From assembly GCA_022829145.1 (NCBI GenBank), contig CM040747.1:39794113-39858112 (forward strand): a stretch of 64,000 nt of DNA. Direction: 5' to 3'. This document shows positions 1-10,724 of the stretch, piece after piece; positions within the stretch are counted from its first letter, which is position 1; each line of letters starts with the position of its first letter. The notes under the pieces were generated by a model. It was not told the origin of the DNA. It was given only the letters and a program-made list of their open reading frames with translations, and ran no database searches. The DNA is from Albula goreensis. Taxonomy: Eukaryota; Chordata; Actinopteri; Albuliformes; Albulidae. The position numbers and the translations under genes are program-made.

Positions 1-1065
1 TATGGCATTGCTATGGTGTTCTACGTAGTTGCTATGGTGTTGCTAGATGCTAGCTATGGTATTCTAAGTGGTTGCTAAGGTGTTTCTAGGTGGTTGCTAT
101 GGTTTTTAGGTGGTTGCTAGGGTGTTGCTAGGTGGTTTCTATGGTGTTCAAAGTTGTTTCCTAGCAACACCCTAAAAAAACCACTTAGAACACCATAGCA
201 ATCTCCTAGCAACACCCTAGCAACCACTTGAAACACCATAGCAACCACCTAGAAAAACCTTTGCTATGGCATTCTAAATGGTTGTTATTATGTTGTTAGG
301 CAGTTGGTTTGGCATGATAGGTGGTTACTAATGTGTTGCTATGTGGCTGATATGGCATTGCTATGGTGTTCTACGTAGTTGCTATGATGTTGCTACATGC
401 TAGCTATGATATTGTAAGTGGTTGCTAAGGTGTTTCTAGATGATTGCTGTGGTGTTTAGGTGGTTGCTAGGGTGTTGCTAGATGGTTTCTATGGTGTTTA
501 AAGTTGTTGCCTAGCAACACCCTAAAAACCACTTAGAACACCAGGGCAACCTCCTAGCAACACCCTAGCAACCACCTAAAACACCATTGCAACCGCCTAG
601 AAAAACCTTTGCTATGGTATTCTAAATGGTTGTTATGATGTTGTTTGGCAGTTGCTATGGCATGATAGGTGGTTACTAATGTGTTGCTATGTGGTTGATA
701 TGGCGTTGCTATGGTGTTCTACGTAGTTGCTATGGTGTTGCTAGATGCTAGCTATGATATTCTAAGTGGTTGCTATGGTGTTTTAGGTGGTTGCTTGGGT
801 GTTGCTAGATGGTTTCCATGGTGTTTAAAGTTGTTGCCTAGCAACACCCTAAAAACCACTTAGAACACCATAGCAACCTCCAAGCAGTACTCTAGCAGCC
901 ACCTAATACACCATAGCAACACCCAAGAAACACCTTTGCAATGGCGTTCTATGTGGTTCTTAGGATATTGCTAGGCAGTTTCTATAGCATGATTGGTGGT
1001 TACTAAGGTTTTCTTTCATGGATGCTATGGTTTTGCTAAGTTAGCTTTGGTATTCTAAGTTACTA
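1..1065. repeat. Three ~350-bp tandem units, each internally palindromic
   Basis: The opening motif TATGGCATTGCTATGG recurs at 1, 351 and (as TATGGCGTT) 699, so the period is about 350 bp. Each unit has a half rich in GTTGCTAGG/GGTTGCTATGG followed by a half made of the reverse complement (CCTAGCAACACC, ACCATAGCAACC). Each unit could therefore fold into a long imperfect hairpin. No coding frame is evident. Similar GGTTGCTA-type repeats are common in fish genomes; I cannot assign a family name. Confidence 0.8.
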
Positions 1066-1965
1066 CGAGAAGCAGAATGACAATATATTAATACAAGTAT
1101 GGTGAAGCACAACAAGATTGACCAGTAATATTTCTACCACAGATATGCCCTGTGGATAATTATACATTCGTAATGTTGATGATATAATAACCATAAATAT
1201 AGTGATATAATAATAAACATATATCCTTTATAAACAAATACCAGTACCATTACCAACAGCAATAATAATAATATTAATAATAATAATCATAATTTTCATC
1301 ATTATCATCATTATCATCCAGTAAACCTTTACCTGATTTATGCTACTTACCCATGCTGTAGCTTACCAACTAAATGAACCATGACCACACTTATGCACTG
1401 GTCACTCTTACCTTGCAGTGAATGGTCATCATAGTCTATCATATTTGTCTTTCTGTGGGGTGGACCTGTTTTACACCTTATCATACAGCAGCACACATGA
1501 CAATACATAAATACACATCTCTTCAAGAAACTCTAAATGTAGTTTTATTTGTACTCGTTTTATGTGGAAACTTACAGTCTATTGTACCTGCATAGTATAT
1601 CCAATGTTTGCACCTCACTGGATTCAGTAGACCCAGGCATACGTACTCTTATGATTATACAAATATGCAGTAAAGCCTAAAAGTTATTCTTATCTGATTA
1701 ATGAACTGAGATCAATAAAAATACATTGCCATTCCATAAAATAATAATCTTTACAAGAAAAAATTAACTACAAAAGAATACCTTTTCTTGAAATCATGTA
1801 GAATTCGAAAGTAAGATCACAGAGATATGTGCTCACATATTCACGTAATTTGGCAAAAATTTAATCCTGTGAGATTTGAAATGTTGGCTCTGTTAGAAAG
1901 ATTCTGGATCTCTTTGAGTGGAAACACTTGCCTGTGGCATCACTGAGATATTCACATATTTGTCA
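1066..1965. other. Gene-free AT-rich stretch
   Basis: I see no gene. It contains a TAA/AAT-rich patch near 1258-1320. A segment at about 1555-1665 is diverged but recognisably similar to 17925-18050 (shared CCAATGTTTG, CACTGGATTC and ACCCAGGC words in the same order), so it is probably a copy of an old interspersed repeat. Confidence 0.5.
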
Positions 1966-1982
1966 GGATGAGCCACCACAAG

Positions 1983-2152
1983 GCCAATGGGAAGAGTTGG
2001 TCACACACAATAGACCAATGGGAGAAAGTGGTCACACATAGTGGGCCAATGGGAGAGGTGGTCAAACACAATAGGCCAATGGGAGAAGGTGGTCACACAC
2101 AATGGGCCAATTGGAGGAGGTGGTCAAACACAATGGGCCAATGGGAGGAGGT
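1983..2152 (+). repeat. 31-bp minisatellite upstream of V1
   Basis: About five units built on GGCCAATGGGAGAAGGTGG followed by TCACACACAAT, with a period of 30-31 bp. The open frame across it is a by-product of the repeat. Confidence 0.8.
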
Positions 2153-2275
2153 GGCAAATCACTTTAAAATCACTTAAGATGGATTATTCTGGAACATTCT
2201 GAAAGGAAAAAGCTGAAATTTGGCATCAGAGAGATAGTGGCTGGGCTACAAGTGCCTGCTGTACCCAGGAAGACC

Positions 2276-2283
2276 ATTTGCAT
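2276..2283 (+). promoter_or_regulatory. V1 octamer promoter element
   Basis: ATTTGCAT, the light-chain orientation of the Ig octamer, lies 97 bp before the first leader ATG. A one-mismatch second octamer-like site (CTTTGCAT) follows 17 bp downstream, and a TATA-like GTTTATAG lies near 2332. The same block stands before every V segment in this window. Confidence 0.9.
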
Positions 2284-2379
2284 AGAGAAGACACTTTGCA
2301 TTGGCAGCACATGCTTCAGTGCTCTGGGAGTGTTTATAGTCCTGTGAGTTTAACACTTGATGACTGAGAGCTGTCCTTC

Positions 2380-2924
2380 ATGGCAACAGAACCCACAGCA
2401 ACAATGACTTTTATCACCATCTTCATCTGGGCACTCGCTTTCTGCATTCAGGGTGAGATTTTTTAAACAATCAAATATATATTATGTGAATATAAAATAT
2501 ATTTGTTCAAAATGTTTTTACTATTTTTGTTACATGCATAAAAATATACTTATTCAAGTATGGTTATGAATGTTTGCTGTTTTTTTCTTATGTACAGAAT
2601 GCACAGGACAGGTGACTGTGACTCAGACTCCTGCTGGTAAATCTGCTCTCATAGGAGACACTGTCATCCTGAGCTGTAGAACCAGCCCTGCAGTTCAAGT
2701 CTGGAGTGGTCATCACCTCCTAGCCTGGTACCAGCAGAAACCTGGAGAAGCTCCTAAACTCCTGATCTATTCTGCAACATTGCGTTACTCAGGGATTCCT
2801 GATCGATTCAGTGGCAGTGGATCTGGGACTGACTTCACTCTGACCATCAGTGGAGTCCAGGCTGAAGATGCAGGAGATTACTACTGTCAGAGTGAACACA
2901 AGATCAGCAGTAGCTGGGTGTTCA
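2380..2924 (+). CDS. Ig light-chain V segment 1, kappa-like (exons 2380-2452 and 2598-2924)
   Basis: Germline V segment encoding the variable domain of a kappa-like light chain. The leader exon gives [20 protein letters not shown] and ends CAG G before GTGAG (phase 1). The second ATG at 2404, with A at -3, may be the true start because it gives a normal 20-residue signal peptide. Exon 2 begins after TACAG and runs [12 protein letters not shown] to the heptamer. It has LSC (first Cys), [13 protein letters not shown] (core Trp), [10 protein letters not shown] and DAGDYYC (second Cys). CDR1 is about [11 protein letters not shown] and CDR2 about SATLRYS. There are no breaks, so it looks functional. 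The intron is V6-like. Confidence 0.93.
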
Positions 2925-2952
2925 CACAGTGATAGAGAGCCGTACAAAAACC
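2925..2952 (+). promoter_or_regulatory. 12-RSS of V1
   Basis: Consensus heptamer CACAGTG, a 12-base spacer, then nonamer ACAAAAACC. A 12-bp spacer on the V side is the kappa arrangement; J partners would carry 23-bp spacers. Confidence 0.95.
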
Positions 2953-3070
2953 TCCCTCAGTCAGACTGCACAGAGACTGCACTGCTGCAGCTGGGACCTA
3001 CTGCAGGTGCTGAGGGGGGAGGCACTGACCCTGGACACTGAGGGGTTCTGCTCCAGCACACTGAGCTTCT
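2953..3070 (+). other. Conserved block just 3' of the V RSS
   Basis: About 110 bp after the nonamer is nearly identical behind all seven V segments. It includes E-box-like CAGCTG and CAGGTG and a GAGGGGGGAGG run. It is an untranslated genomic flank; open frames that run through it are not genes. Whether it is regulatory or merely co-duplicated cannot be told from sequence. Confidence 0.7.
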
Positions 3071-5160
3071 GAGGTTCAGTTATAACTTAGAAATGCTCTC
3101 ACAAGAAATTCAATATTTGTGCATTTTCATGTCGGTACATCCAATCGTATCAAATCCCAGTGGATGAATACTTATGGTTTTATGAAACAATTTTTTAAAA
3201 AAGAAGTGAATTTATCCAACTCAAACACAGTACAGAAAACTAGCAACTGGATTACATGCATGAAGCAGTTTTCTGCATTCACTCTCATTAAAAGCTTGAA
3301 CATGAACTTAACACAATTACTCCCAATCACAATTAATACCATCATATCAAATGTTATTTTTTGGGTAGGTTTCCATAAGAGTAAACTTCTTTTACATTTT
3401 CAATGACAGAAAGTATGGACATGAATTCAAGAATAATTTAGAAACATAGCTTAAATCTGTCGGAGAGACTGAACTAGTCAGGATCTGTAGTGTTGAACTG
3501 GATTGGACAGCGGTGCTGTTTCCATCAACAGCTTCACACCTGAGCTGACTCTTCCTCACCCTTACAGCTGTTACTGTATTATCCTCAACAATACTACGGT
3601 CACTTGGGTGCCACCTCAGTCCCTTGTGTTGAATACAGTGTGAAAGTGAGGCACTATCGGCCCCTCCATTAGACTGATGTGTGTTCTACAGAGGTGTTTC
3701 ATAGTCATTATTATGGTGTCTCTGTGGTTCTTCTCAAATAGAGACCATATAACCCCTCTTATATCACAGTAGGATGGCTCCCCCTTGTGGTGTGGAAAAT
3801 CATCAAGTCTAAGTACAGTACAAAATCGTTGCTGTCCTGACTAGTTATTTATCAGTATGTTGCCCAGACTGATATTATTAAATACATATTGGTTTGTCTG
3901 AATCATACAACAGAATGTTGTTATCTTAGCATCAAATGGCCCTCATTTGATGAGGTCAGCACAAACAGTGTTTAAACAGATAACCATATGGAATAACACA
4001 TACCCTTTGCTCATGGTAATCTCCTGTAATTTCTGTAGCCTATCTGTTAGATTCAGGCACAGAACTGATCAATTCATTTTGAAGTACAGTAATGACAAAG
4101 AGACACTGCATTTGAGGTAACGTTTTAGGTATCTACTTACAAATCTGAGGGATGTAACTGTACAAGAAAATCGTGGAACACAATATTGTCTTCTGCTATA
4201 CTAAGTGACTGGTACATTTTGGTAAGATATAGTTGCGATCGATGAAAAGTCCAAATGACATATTCATTGATAGCCGTTTGCATTTTAAGAACATTCCTAT
4301 TGTGACATCATAGAGGCTGAAATACTGAAAATTCTAAACCACTTGAACTTACTGCTGTTGCTGGGAAACATAATGATGTGAATTCTGTCCAATTCTATGT
4401 TCTAAATTTAAAAGAATAAAAACAGAAAGAGTTTACAGTGCTGAAAAAGCAAGAGTTTTATAAGAGAACCAACAACAGTCTAATTTACTCTATGATGCTG
4501 AAGCACATTCCAGCACAGTGGTCTTTACGATGGTTCGATTAACGTTATAAATACACATACACATAAAAACTGCAATATATTCCACAGTACTCATTATTGC
4601 TTTTACAAGTAAAGTGTTAAATGACTGTATTACTTACTTTGCAGTAATGGAAATGCATTATAGTGCTCTTTATATTACTGTGTGTTACTCTCACCCTACA
4701 CTGAGAGACACTCCTGAGCAGGAACACATCAGATCAGAGCTCGATTATTCCCCTCTCAGAATTACCCAGTTTAAATGAAACTGAGTTATTACCAATCAGG
4801 ATAATGTTCAGATCACATCCAGTTAATTTAGCATGTTTATGTAGGAAAGCAGCAAAAGCCTCATTCACTGCAGTGCAGAAACAGCAATGGCTGCAGAAGC
4901 CAGACCTGACTGGTAATTTAATACAATGGGAATCAATCACAATATGCATTACCTGTCAGTGCAGTAGTGACAGAAGATAACTAACTTATAACTAACTTAA
5001 CCCATAGCATTAACATTAGGCAAAACCTAATAAAGAAAAGAATATAATGGCGAAATGTGAATTATGTTGGTTTGGATTGTGGTTCTGCTGTCCAGACACT
5101 GTTACAGCAGTGTTAAACTGCTCTGTCTGTGTCACAGCCCATAAGCCCTCGTCTGCCTCC
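3071..5160. other. V1-V2 intergenic region made of blocks duplicated elsewhere
   Basis: No gene seen. About 3460-4020 matches, inverted, 23640-23100 behind V5. About 4240-4530 matches, inverted, both 22440-22040 and 33300-33040. About 4690-4950 matches, inverted, 31740-31480 in front of V6. The colinear matches show that this spacer was copied together with V segments. Confidence 0.75.
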
Positions 5161-5214
5161 ACAGCACTGCTGGGCTACAAGTGCCTGCTGTACCCAGGAA
5201 GACCATTTGCATAG

Positions 5215-5222
5215 AGAAGACA
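5215..5222 (+). promoter_or_regulatory. V2 octamer promoter element
   Basis: ATTTGCAT 85 bp before the leader ATG. Compared with the other six promoters, V2 lacks about ten bases holding the second octamer-like TTTGCATT (it reads GACACTCAGCACATG), so only one octamer remains. Confidence 0.9.
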
Positions 5223-5299
5223 CTCAGCACATGCTTCAGTGCTCTGGGAGTGTTTATAGTCCTGTGAGTTTAACACTTGATGACTGAGAGCTGTCCTTC

Positions 5300-5862
5300 A
5301 TGGCAACAGAACCCACAGCAACAATGACTTTTATCACCATCTTCATCTGGGCACTCGCTTTCTGCATTCAGGGTAAGATTTGTGAAAAATATTCAAATAG
5401 ATATGATGTCTTCAATTTTAATTGAATGAAAGAATAAAATTTAAAGTAAGTTTATGGATTAACTGTCTGGGCAATGGTGTCACATCCTAATGTGCCAATG
5501 GATAATATAAATATTTATTTTTTTATTCCTCCTTTCAGAATGCACAGGACAGGTGACTGTGACTCAGACTCCTGCTGGTAAATCTGCTCTCATAGGAGAC
5601 ACTGTCACCCTGAGCTGTAGAACCGGGACTGCTGTGTATGTCTATAATGGTAAGCACCACCTAGCCTGGTACCAGCAGAAACCTGGAGAAGCTCCTAAAC
5701 TCCTGATCTACTATGCAACATCACGTTACTCAGGGATTCCTGATCGATTCAGTGGCAGTGGATCTGGGACTGACTTCACTCTGACCATCAGTGGCGTCCA
5801 GGCTGAAGATGCAGGAGATTACTACTGTCAGAGTTTACACTCCATCAGTGGCTGGGTGTTCA
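5300..5862 (+). CDS. Ig light-chain V segment 2, kappa-like (exons 5300-5372 and 5539-5862)
   Basis: The leader is identical in protein sequence to that of V1, with a GTAAG donor where the others have GTGAG. Exon 2 starts after TTTCAG and is 324 nt. The framework is near-identical to V1, with both Cys and the WYQQKP core. CDR1 is about [15 protein letters not shown]2 about YATSRYS, and CDR3 starts QSLHSISGW, one codon shorter than V1. No breaks are seen, so it is probably functional. The leader intron (about 165 bp) is of the V4/V5/V7 type, not the V1/V6 type. Confidence 0.93.
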
Positions 5863-5890
5863 CACAGTGATAGAGAGCCGTACAAAAACC
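5863..5890 (+). promoter_or_regulatory. 12-RSS of V2
   Basis: CACAGTG, 12-base spacer, ACAAAAACC; identical to the V1 signal, including the spacer. Confidence 0.95.
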
Positions 5891-6644
5891 TCCCTCAGTC
5901 AGACTGCACAGAGACTGCACTGCTGCAGCTGGGACCTACTGCAGGTGCTGAGGGGGGAGGCACTGACCCAGGACACTGAGGGGTTCTGCTCCAGCACACT
6001 GAGCTTCAGTAGTTCAAAACTAACCCTCTTTCACTCTTTAAACTGATACAGTGAAGCTTCAGTGGTCCATTTATAACTCATTCACACTCTGTATACTGAC
6101 ACATTTGTAGCTGAAATATCATATACTGTAATTGAATTCGATTTTCAGAATATCCAAGCAAATTTATGAAAGCTGGGGGAAATTCAAATGGCAGTGTAAA
6201 AAACATTCTAAAAATTCAAAACTGCCCAGATGAATGAGTGCCAAGTCATGAAAAGTATTTTCATGATGAATTTGTTGACTATAAAGCAGTGGTATATTAT
6301 ATGTCCCAGGAAATAGAAGCAGCGTTCACCAAGCAGGACAGTCCAAAGTACTGTCCCCATCACGCCTCACACAAGCTGCCATTACATACACTGACCACAG
6401 GAGGGAGACAGAACCCATCTGTTGTTCATCATTCATGTACGTTATAATAGATGAGACCAGAAGCTGTCTCACACCATGTGAAATATACTGTGATACTGTA
6501 TGATACATATACTGTGTGATACATGTAAAAATGTTAAACGATATTTAATATTGTTCCATGTTGATATGGTAGCAGTAAATCCTGCTTTAGCTCTCTGTAG
6601 CAAATTGGCTGAATTTGACTGAAAAACTAACAGGTGTTTTGTAT

Positions 6645-6681
<37 letters not shown>

Positions 6682-6904
6682 GTTTTCTCTAAAATTGTGT
6701 TATCTTACTGAAAATACATATTTTGGGATGTAAGTGCAAGGTGACCCCATTGTGTTGTATGTACAAGTGGCACATGAAATGTGCAACCCAATTAGGTAAA
6801 TAACAGGACCCAAAGAACTAAAGAATCACACCTTTCATCTGGCCCTTCACCTTAACACATGTATAACAGTAGAACAGAAGCAGTAGTGTTAGCAGGGAGA
6901 ACAG
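5891..6904. other. V2 3' flank, no gene
   Basis: The first ~120 bp is the conserved post-RSS block. A short block near 6350-6410 (TGACCACAGGAGGGAGACAG) recurs behind V4 near 16690 and inverted near 31950. A TTTA tract of about 36 bp sits at 6643-6678. No other structure recognised. Confidence 0.6.
6643..6678. repeat. (TTTA)n microsatellite
   Basis: About nine perfect ATTT/TTTA units. Confidence 0.9.
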
Positions 6905-8065
6905 CTGAGCTATCGCTGAGCTAAGAGAGGAGGCTGCCACTCTGAGGCAGGACAACCAGGCCCTGAGAGCCCAGCTGGCTGCTGTAAAAGAGCACATGCA
7001 ACACAGGGAGAGATCCTTCATCAAGGAGATACAGCACCTATGAGATCAGCTTCAGGAGCTCATATGTACTTCATGTACCACTGGAAACACACACACTGAC
7101 ACACAAACCATTCCCCTCAAAACAACACACCTTCCAATGACACAAATAACACTCTGTGCACAGCACCCTGCAAAACTACTGGCCCAGAGAGACGCAACCA
7201 CTCCTCCTGACACAACGCAATCAACAGAGTCCAACAGCCCCCCCAGCACACAGGCCGACACCCCCTCCCTCCCAGACTCGCACCCTTCTCCAAACACACA
7301 CCCCTCTCTGCATTACAACCCCCAACAGAAAACAACAAACACCACCAGAAGCTGAAGAGGTCCTTCTCATGGACTCAATGGGAAGTTTTTTGAATCCAAA
7401 AGCTATTCCCAGCCCAAAAAGTAAAGGCTATGTGCTGCAGTAACACAGCACGGGCCCTGGAGCTTCTCAAACAGGACACACTGGGGAGCACTCACTGGGA
7501 CCAATGACCTGCATCGCCTGCGCCACAACACCGCCAGCGCAGAGAGGAGGGGAGCCGAGAGAGCCTCCCAGGAGTCTCCTGATAGCCGGGTGATCATCTC
7601 CACCCTGCTGCCCCGCACCGACGTCTCCCCCCATGTGATCAGAGACATCAATGTGGAGATGGCCAGAGGACGTGCTGCACCTGGCTCACCACCCCACCAT
7701 CAGCCCATGGCACCTCTACGATGGGCAGCATTTACACCATGAGGGTGTGAAGCTCTTTGCCAAAAGTCTAAAAGACGTAGCATTGGGCTGTAACCCACTC
7801 AGCCCCCCCGCACCATCAATCGAGCCCGAGTCAGGGTGCAGCCCCCCTGTGGCACGGGTCACCGTCCTTAAAGTCCACACCAGCCTCACAGCACTGCCCA
7901 GCCCCCCAGGGCCCCTCCAGCACCCATCCACCTGCAGAGCTCCAGCCCTGTACCTCCCAGAGCACACCCCCAGCAGAATAAACCCAGCTACACTGCAGTC
8001 ATACTGCATGATCATTAAACAGCCTTACAGCCCTAAACAGAGTGTGGACTTATTTTTGCCATGAG
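6905..8065 (+). mobile_element. LINE ORF1 relic with SGNH-esterase domain
   Basis: The plus strand carries pieces of one protein in order. First is a coiled coil (LREEAATLRQDNQALRAQL), then a Thr/Pro-rich linker (7090-7340). An SGNH-hydrolase-like domain follows: block I LLMDSMGSF near 7365, GTND near 7495 (it reads GACCAATGAC), ISTLLPRTDVSPHVI near 7590-7640, and the last block LYDGQHLHHEGVKLFAKSLK near 7715-7770. This order is known from ORF1 of fish L2/CR1-like LINEs. The frame is broken by stops and shifts in several places, so it is dead. No reverse transcriptase follows. A matching endonuclease fragment lies at 63358-63681. Confidence 0.7.
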
Positions 8066-8700
8066 ATGTCTTAAGACTCTTCACTTATTCCACACTCAGG
8101 TAATGGTGCCTCTCACTCACTGCTAATGGTTTATATCAGTGCAGCTTAACTCAGCTCATCAAGACTTTCCCCTGATCCAGTCCTTTTACTCAGGACACAG
8201 AGCTGCTCTGCTCCCATCCCTTTCAAAGCTACTGTGTCAGTAATAAAACCAGGTGCTTCTGATAATCTTTAGTGAGCACTGGGTTCTGTATGTCCATCTT
8301 CATCACAGTTCACATGTTGCTGGTTAAATGTTTTTATGTGTAGTGCAGTGACCTGTGTTTCTCACAAAGAGGAGAGTTAATCACATATCAAACTGATACT
8401 AGCTGATGTTAGCCAGAGGGTTTTAGGTAACGTGATGAAAAGCGAAGATAGAAAAAGAGAGTGAAAGTATGAAGAAGAAGATTCTAAAGATTGAGACACA
8501 TATGATTAAAATGTCCCCTATTGGATGGTGTTCTGCTGTCTTACTAATTAATATTCAGAAATGGCATATGCAAATTATCATAGAACATAATTGCATATGT
8601 TTAAGTGCATTTTTATGTGCAATATATAACCTGAACATGACAGTGAGATCCCAAAAATCTGTTCCTTGCTGTCCTGTTGCTGCTGTTGAACTCTCTCTCT
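8066..8700. other. No gene between the LINE relic and the V3 promoter
   Basis: Ordinary AT-rich sequence. V-promoter homology starts at about 8680 (TGCTGCTGTTGAACTCTCTC), as in front of V4, V5 and V7. Confidence 0.5.
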
Positions 8701-8768
8701 GTCACAGCCCACAGTCTCCAGTCCACAGCACTGCTGGGCTACAAGTGCCTGCTGTACCCAGGAAGACC

Positions 8769-8776
8769 ATTTGCAT
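8769..8776 (+). promoter_or_regulatory. V3 octamer promoter element
   Basis: ATTTGCAT, with the second octamer-like CTTTGCAT downstream and TATA-like TTTATAG, as in V1. Confidence 0.9.
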
Positions 8777-8872
8777 AGAGAAGACACTTTGCATTGGCAG
8801 CACATGCTTCAGTGCTCTGGGAGTGTTTATAGTCCTGTGAGTTTAACACTTGATGACTGAGAGCTGTCCTTC

Positions 8873-9409
8873 ATGGCAACAGAAGCCACAGCAACAATGA
8901 CTTTTATCACCATTTTCATCTGGGCACTTGCTTTCTGCATTCAGGGTGAGAATAAAACATATTCAAATAGATATGATGTCTTCTATTTTAATTACTGTAT
9001 GAAATAACTGCATAAAATAACTGACATTCTGGTGTGCCGATGGATTATAGAAATATGTATTTTTTATTCTTCTCTTCAGAATGCACAGGACAGGTGACTG
9101 TGACTCAGACTCCTGCTGGTAAATCTGCTCTCACAGGAGACACTGTCACCCTGAGCTGTAGAACCAGCCCTGCTGTGTACAAATATGGTGATGGTGATCA
9201 AGGTATGTTTTGGTATCAGCAGAAACCTGGAGAAGCTCCTAAACTCCTGATAAAGTATGTAAATCAGCGTATCTCAGGGATTCCTGATCGATTCAGTGGC
9301 AGTGGATCTGGGACTGACTTCACTCTGACCATCAGTGGAGTCCAGGCTGAAGATGCAGGAGATTACTACTGTCAGAGTTACCATGAGATCAGCAGTAATG
9401 AAGTGTTCA
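8873..9409 (+). CDS. Ig light-chain V segment 3, kappa-like (exons 8873-8945 and 9080-9409)
   Basis: The leader differs from V1 at one residue (MATEATATM). The leader intron is short (134 bp). Exon 2 is 330 nt, the longest of the set, with CDR1 [13 protein letters not shown] and MFWYQQKP in place of [11 protein letters not shown]2 is KYVNQRIS, shared exactly with V5. FR1 reads SALTGDT instead of SALIGDT, a change also seen in V5. Both cysteines and the Trp are kept and no breaks are seen. CDR3 starts [11 protein letters not shown]. It forms the outer edge of the left arm of the inverted duplication. Confidence 0.93.
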
Positions 9410-9437
9410 CACAGTGATAGAGAGCCGTACAAAAACC
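9410..9437 (+). promoter_or_regulatory. 12-RSS of V3
   Basis: CACAGTG, 12-base spacer, ACAAAAACC. Confidence 0.95.
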
Positions 9438-9689
9438 TCCCTCAGTCAGACTGCACAGAGACTGCTCTGCTGCAGCTGGGACCTACTGCAGGTGCTGAGG
9501 GGGGAGGCACTGACCCGGGACACTGAGGGGTTCTGCTCCAGCTCACTGAGCTTCTGAGGTTCAGTAAACTCTCATACATCTAATTCACATCTAAAACACA
9601 AATACACTGAGACTGAATTTTAGTCAGTGTATCTGAGCCTTGAGAGGGAATGATAGTTATTTCCAAATCAACACAGGGGACAGTTGCAC

Positions 9690-9895
9690 TCTCTGGTGCC
9701 CTTTTGCTTAAAAAATGCCACAGAAGTGCCCTCTGGGTGCCCCTATGCATGAGAAAACATGATGAAGTGCCCCATAGAGCTGCCCTATGTATGAGAAAAT
9801 GTGATAAAATGTCCTCTAAAGTGCCCTATCAGTGGAGAAAAGGTGATAAAGCGCCCTCTTGAGTTGCCCTATATATGAGAAAATGTAATAAAATA
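9690..9895. repeat. ~43-bp degenerate tandem repeat (left arm)
   Basis: Four or five units of the type TGCCCTATGTATGAGAAAA plus TGTGATAAAATG; GAGAAAA recurs every 43-44 bp. The same array is present inverted at about 29975-30165. Confidence 0.7.
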
Positions 9896-10126
9896 TAACT
9901 TTATCATAAGTGTGTTAACCTTATAATCCTCTGATCACTTCAGCAGTATGCAATTACTGTGCTAACTTTATAATCCTCTTATCACTTCTGCCTTGTGTCT
10001 TCCCTGGTTATACAGCACTGAGTTTATTTTATATTCGACTCACAGCTTTGCTTATTGATACAGTACCTTACTCACTGGGCAATATCGAGTTAGTTTGTAT
10101 GTATATGTTTCTTTTTTCAATATCAG

Positions 10127-10579
10127 TGTCACAAATCAGGCTAGGACTCAATTGCATACGAAACCAGGACAGGTTTAAAAAGGATGTTTACTTCTTAAGT
10201 ACAAACCACAAAACCAGAATCATAGTCGGGGAGCAGGCAGGGTCAAAGCCAGAAACCAGAGGAAAACAATCCAAAACAATAGGCAACAAGGTAAAGTCAA
10301 CAAACAGGCAGAGAATTAAAAACAGGCAGGAACAAGACAGGGAAAGGACTGGCGCAAACTGGCAAAGAACACAGGAAGAGGCAGGGTGTAAGTAGGCAGA
10401 ATAATGAGGAGAAATGGGGCACAGGTGAGCAGGCAGGCAGGTGAATCTTGTCAGGTGATGAGAGCAGGGGGAGCAGGGGGCGGGGCTGACACACAGGGAA
10501 ACTGAAAACGAAAGCATGTGGCAGACATGGACAGGGAAAAACAAACACAAACCTCGGCTAAGAGGCCGCCGTACTGACA
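10127..10579 (-). mobile_element. Solo-LTR-like element, left arm
   Basis: On the minus strand it opens TGTCAGTACG and closes TTTGTGACA, with TG...CA ends and a short terminal inverted match (TGTCA/TGACA). Flanking pentamers ATCAG and ATCAA are a near-match target duplication. The body is strongly strand-asymmetric. No internal retroelement genes are present, so it would be a solo LTR of an LTR retrotransposon, family not assignable (Gypsy-like is a guess). The same insertion is present in the right arm at 29272-29714, so it predates the duplication. Confidence 0.55.
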
Positions 10580-10645
10580 ATCAAGCCCTAAGAAAATACT
10601 GAAACATATTTTAATTCTCACTGGCACATTTATGGGAACATCAAT

Positions 10646-10718
10646 CGGGGATTAGCTCAAATGGTAGAGCGCTCGCTTAGCATGCGAGAGGTAGCAGGAT
10701 CAATGCCTGCATCCTCCA
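10646..10718 (+). tRNA. tRNA-Ala (AGC), slightly degenerate left-arm copy
   Basis: Cloverleaf with D arm TAGCTCAAATGGTAGAGC, anticodon loop CTTAGCATG in stem CTCGC/GCGAG, T stem GCAGG/CCTGC and acceptor end ATCCTCC-A. Compared with the right-arm copy, the first acceptor base is C instead of G (mismatch with C72), and the T loop/B box reads ATCAATG instead of ATCGATG. It may be a weak or inactive copy. Confidence 0.75.
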
Positions 10719-10724
10719 AGCATC

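Noticed and set aside
2850-3041. 60-70-residue open frames overlapping each V 3' end and running through the RSS (also behind V2, V3, V4, V6 and V7)
   Set aside because: They are out of frame with the V exon and are kept only because the V end and flank are nearly identical in every copy.
6818-7338. Minus-strand frames opposite the LINE relic
   Set aside because: They are shadows of the plus-strand coiled coil and Pro/Thr-rich linker.
10188-10580. 130-residue Leu/Cys-rich minus-strand frame (and its right-arm counterpart at 29244-29621)
   Set aside because: It is a pyrimidine-rich frame inside an LTR-like element; hydrophobicity comes from base composition.
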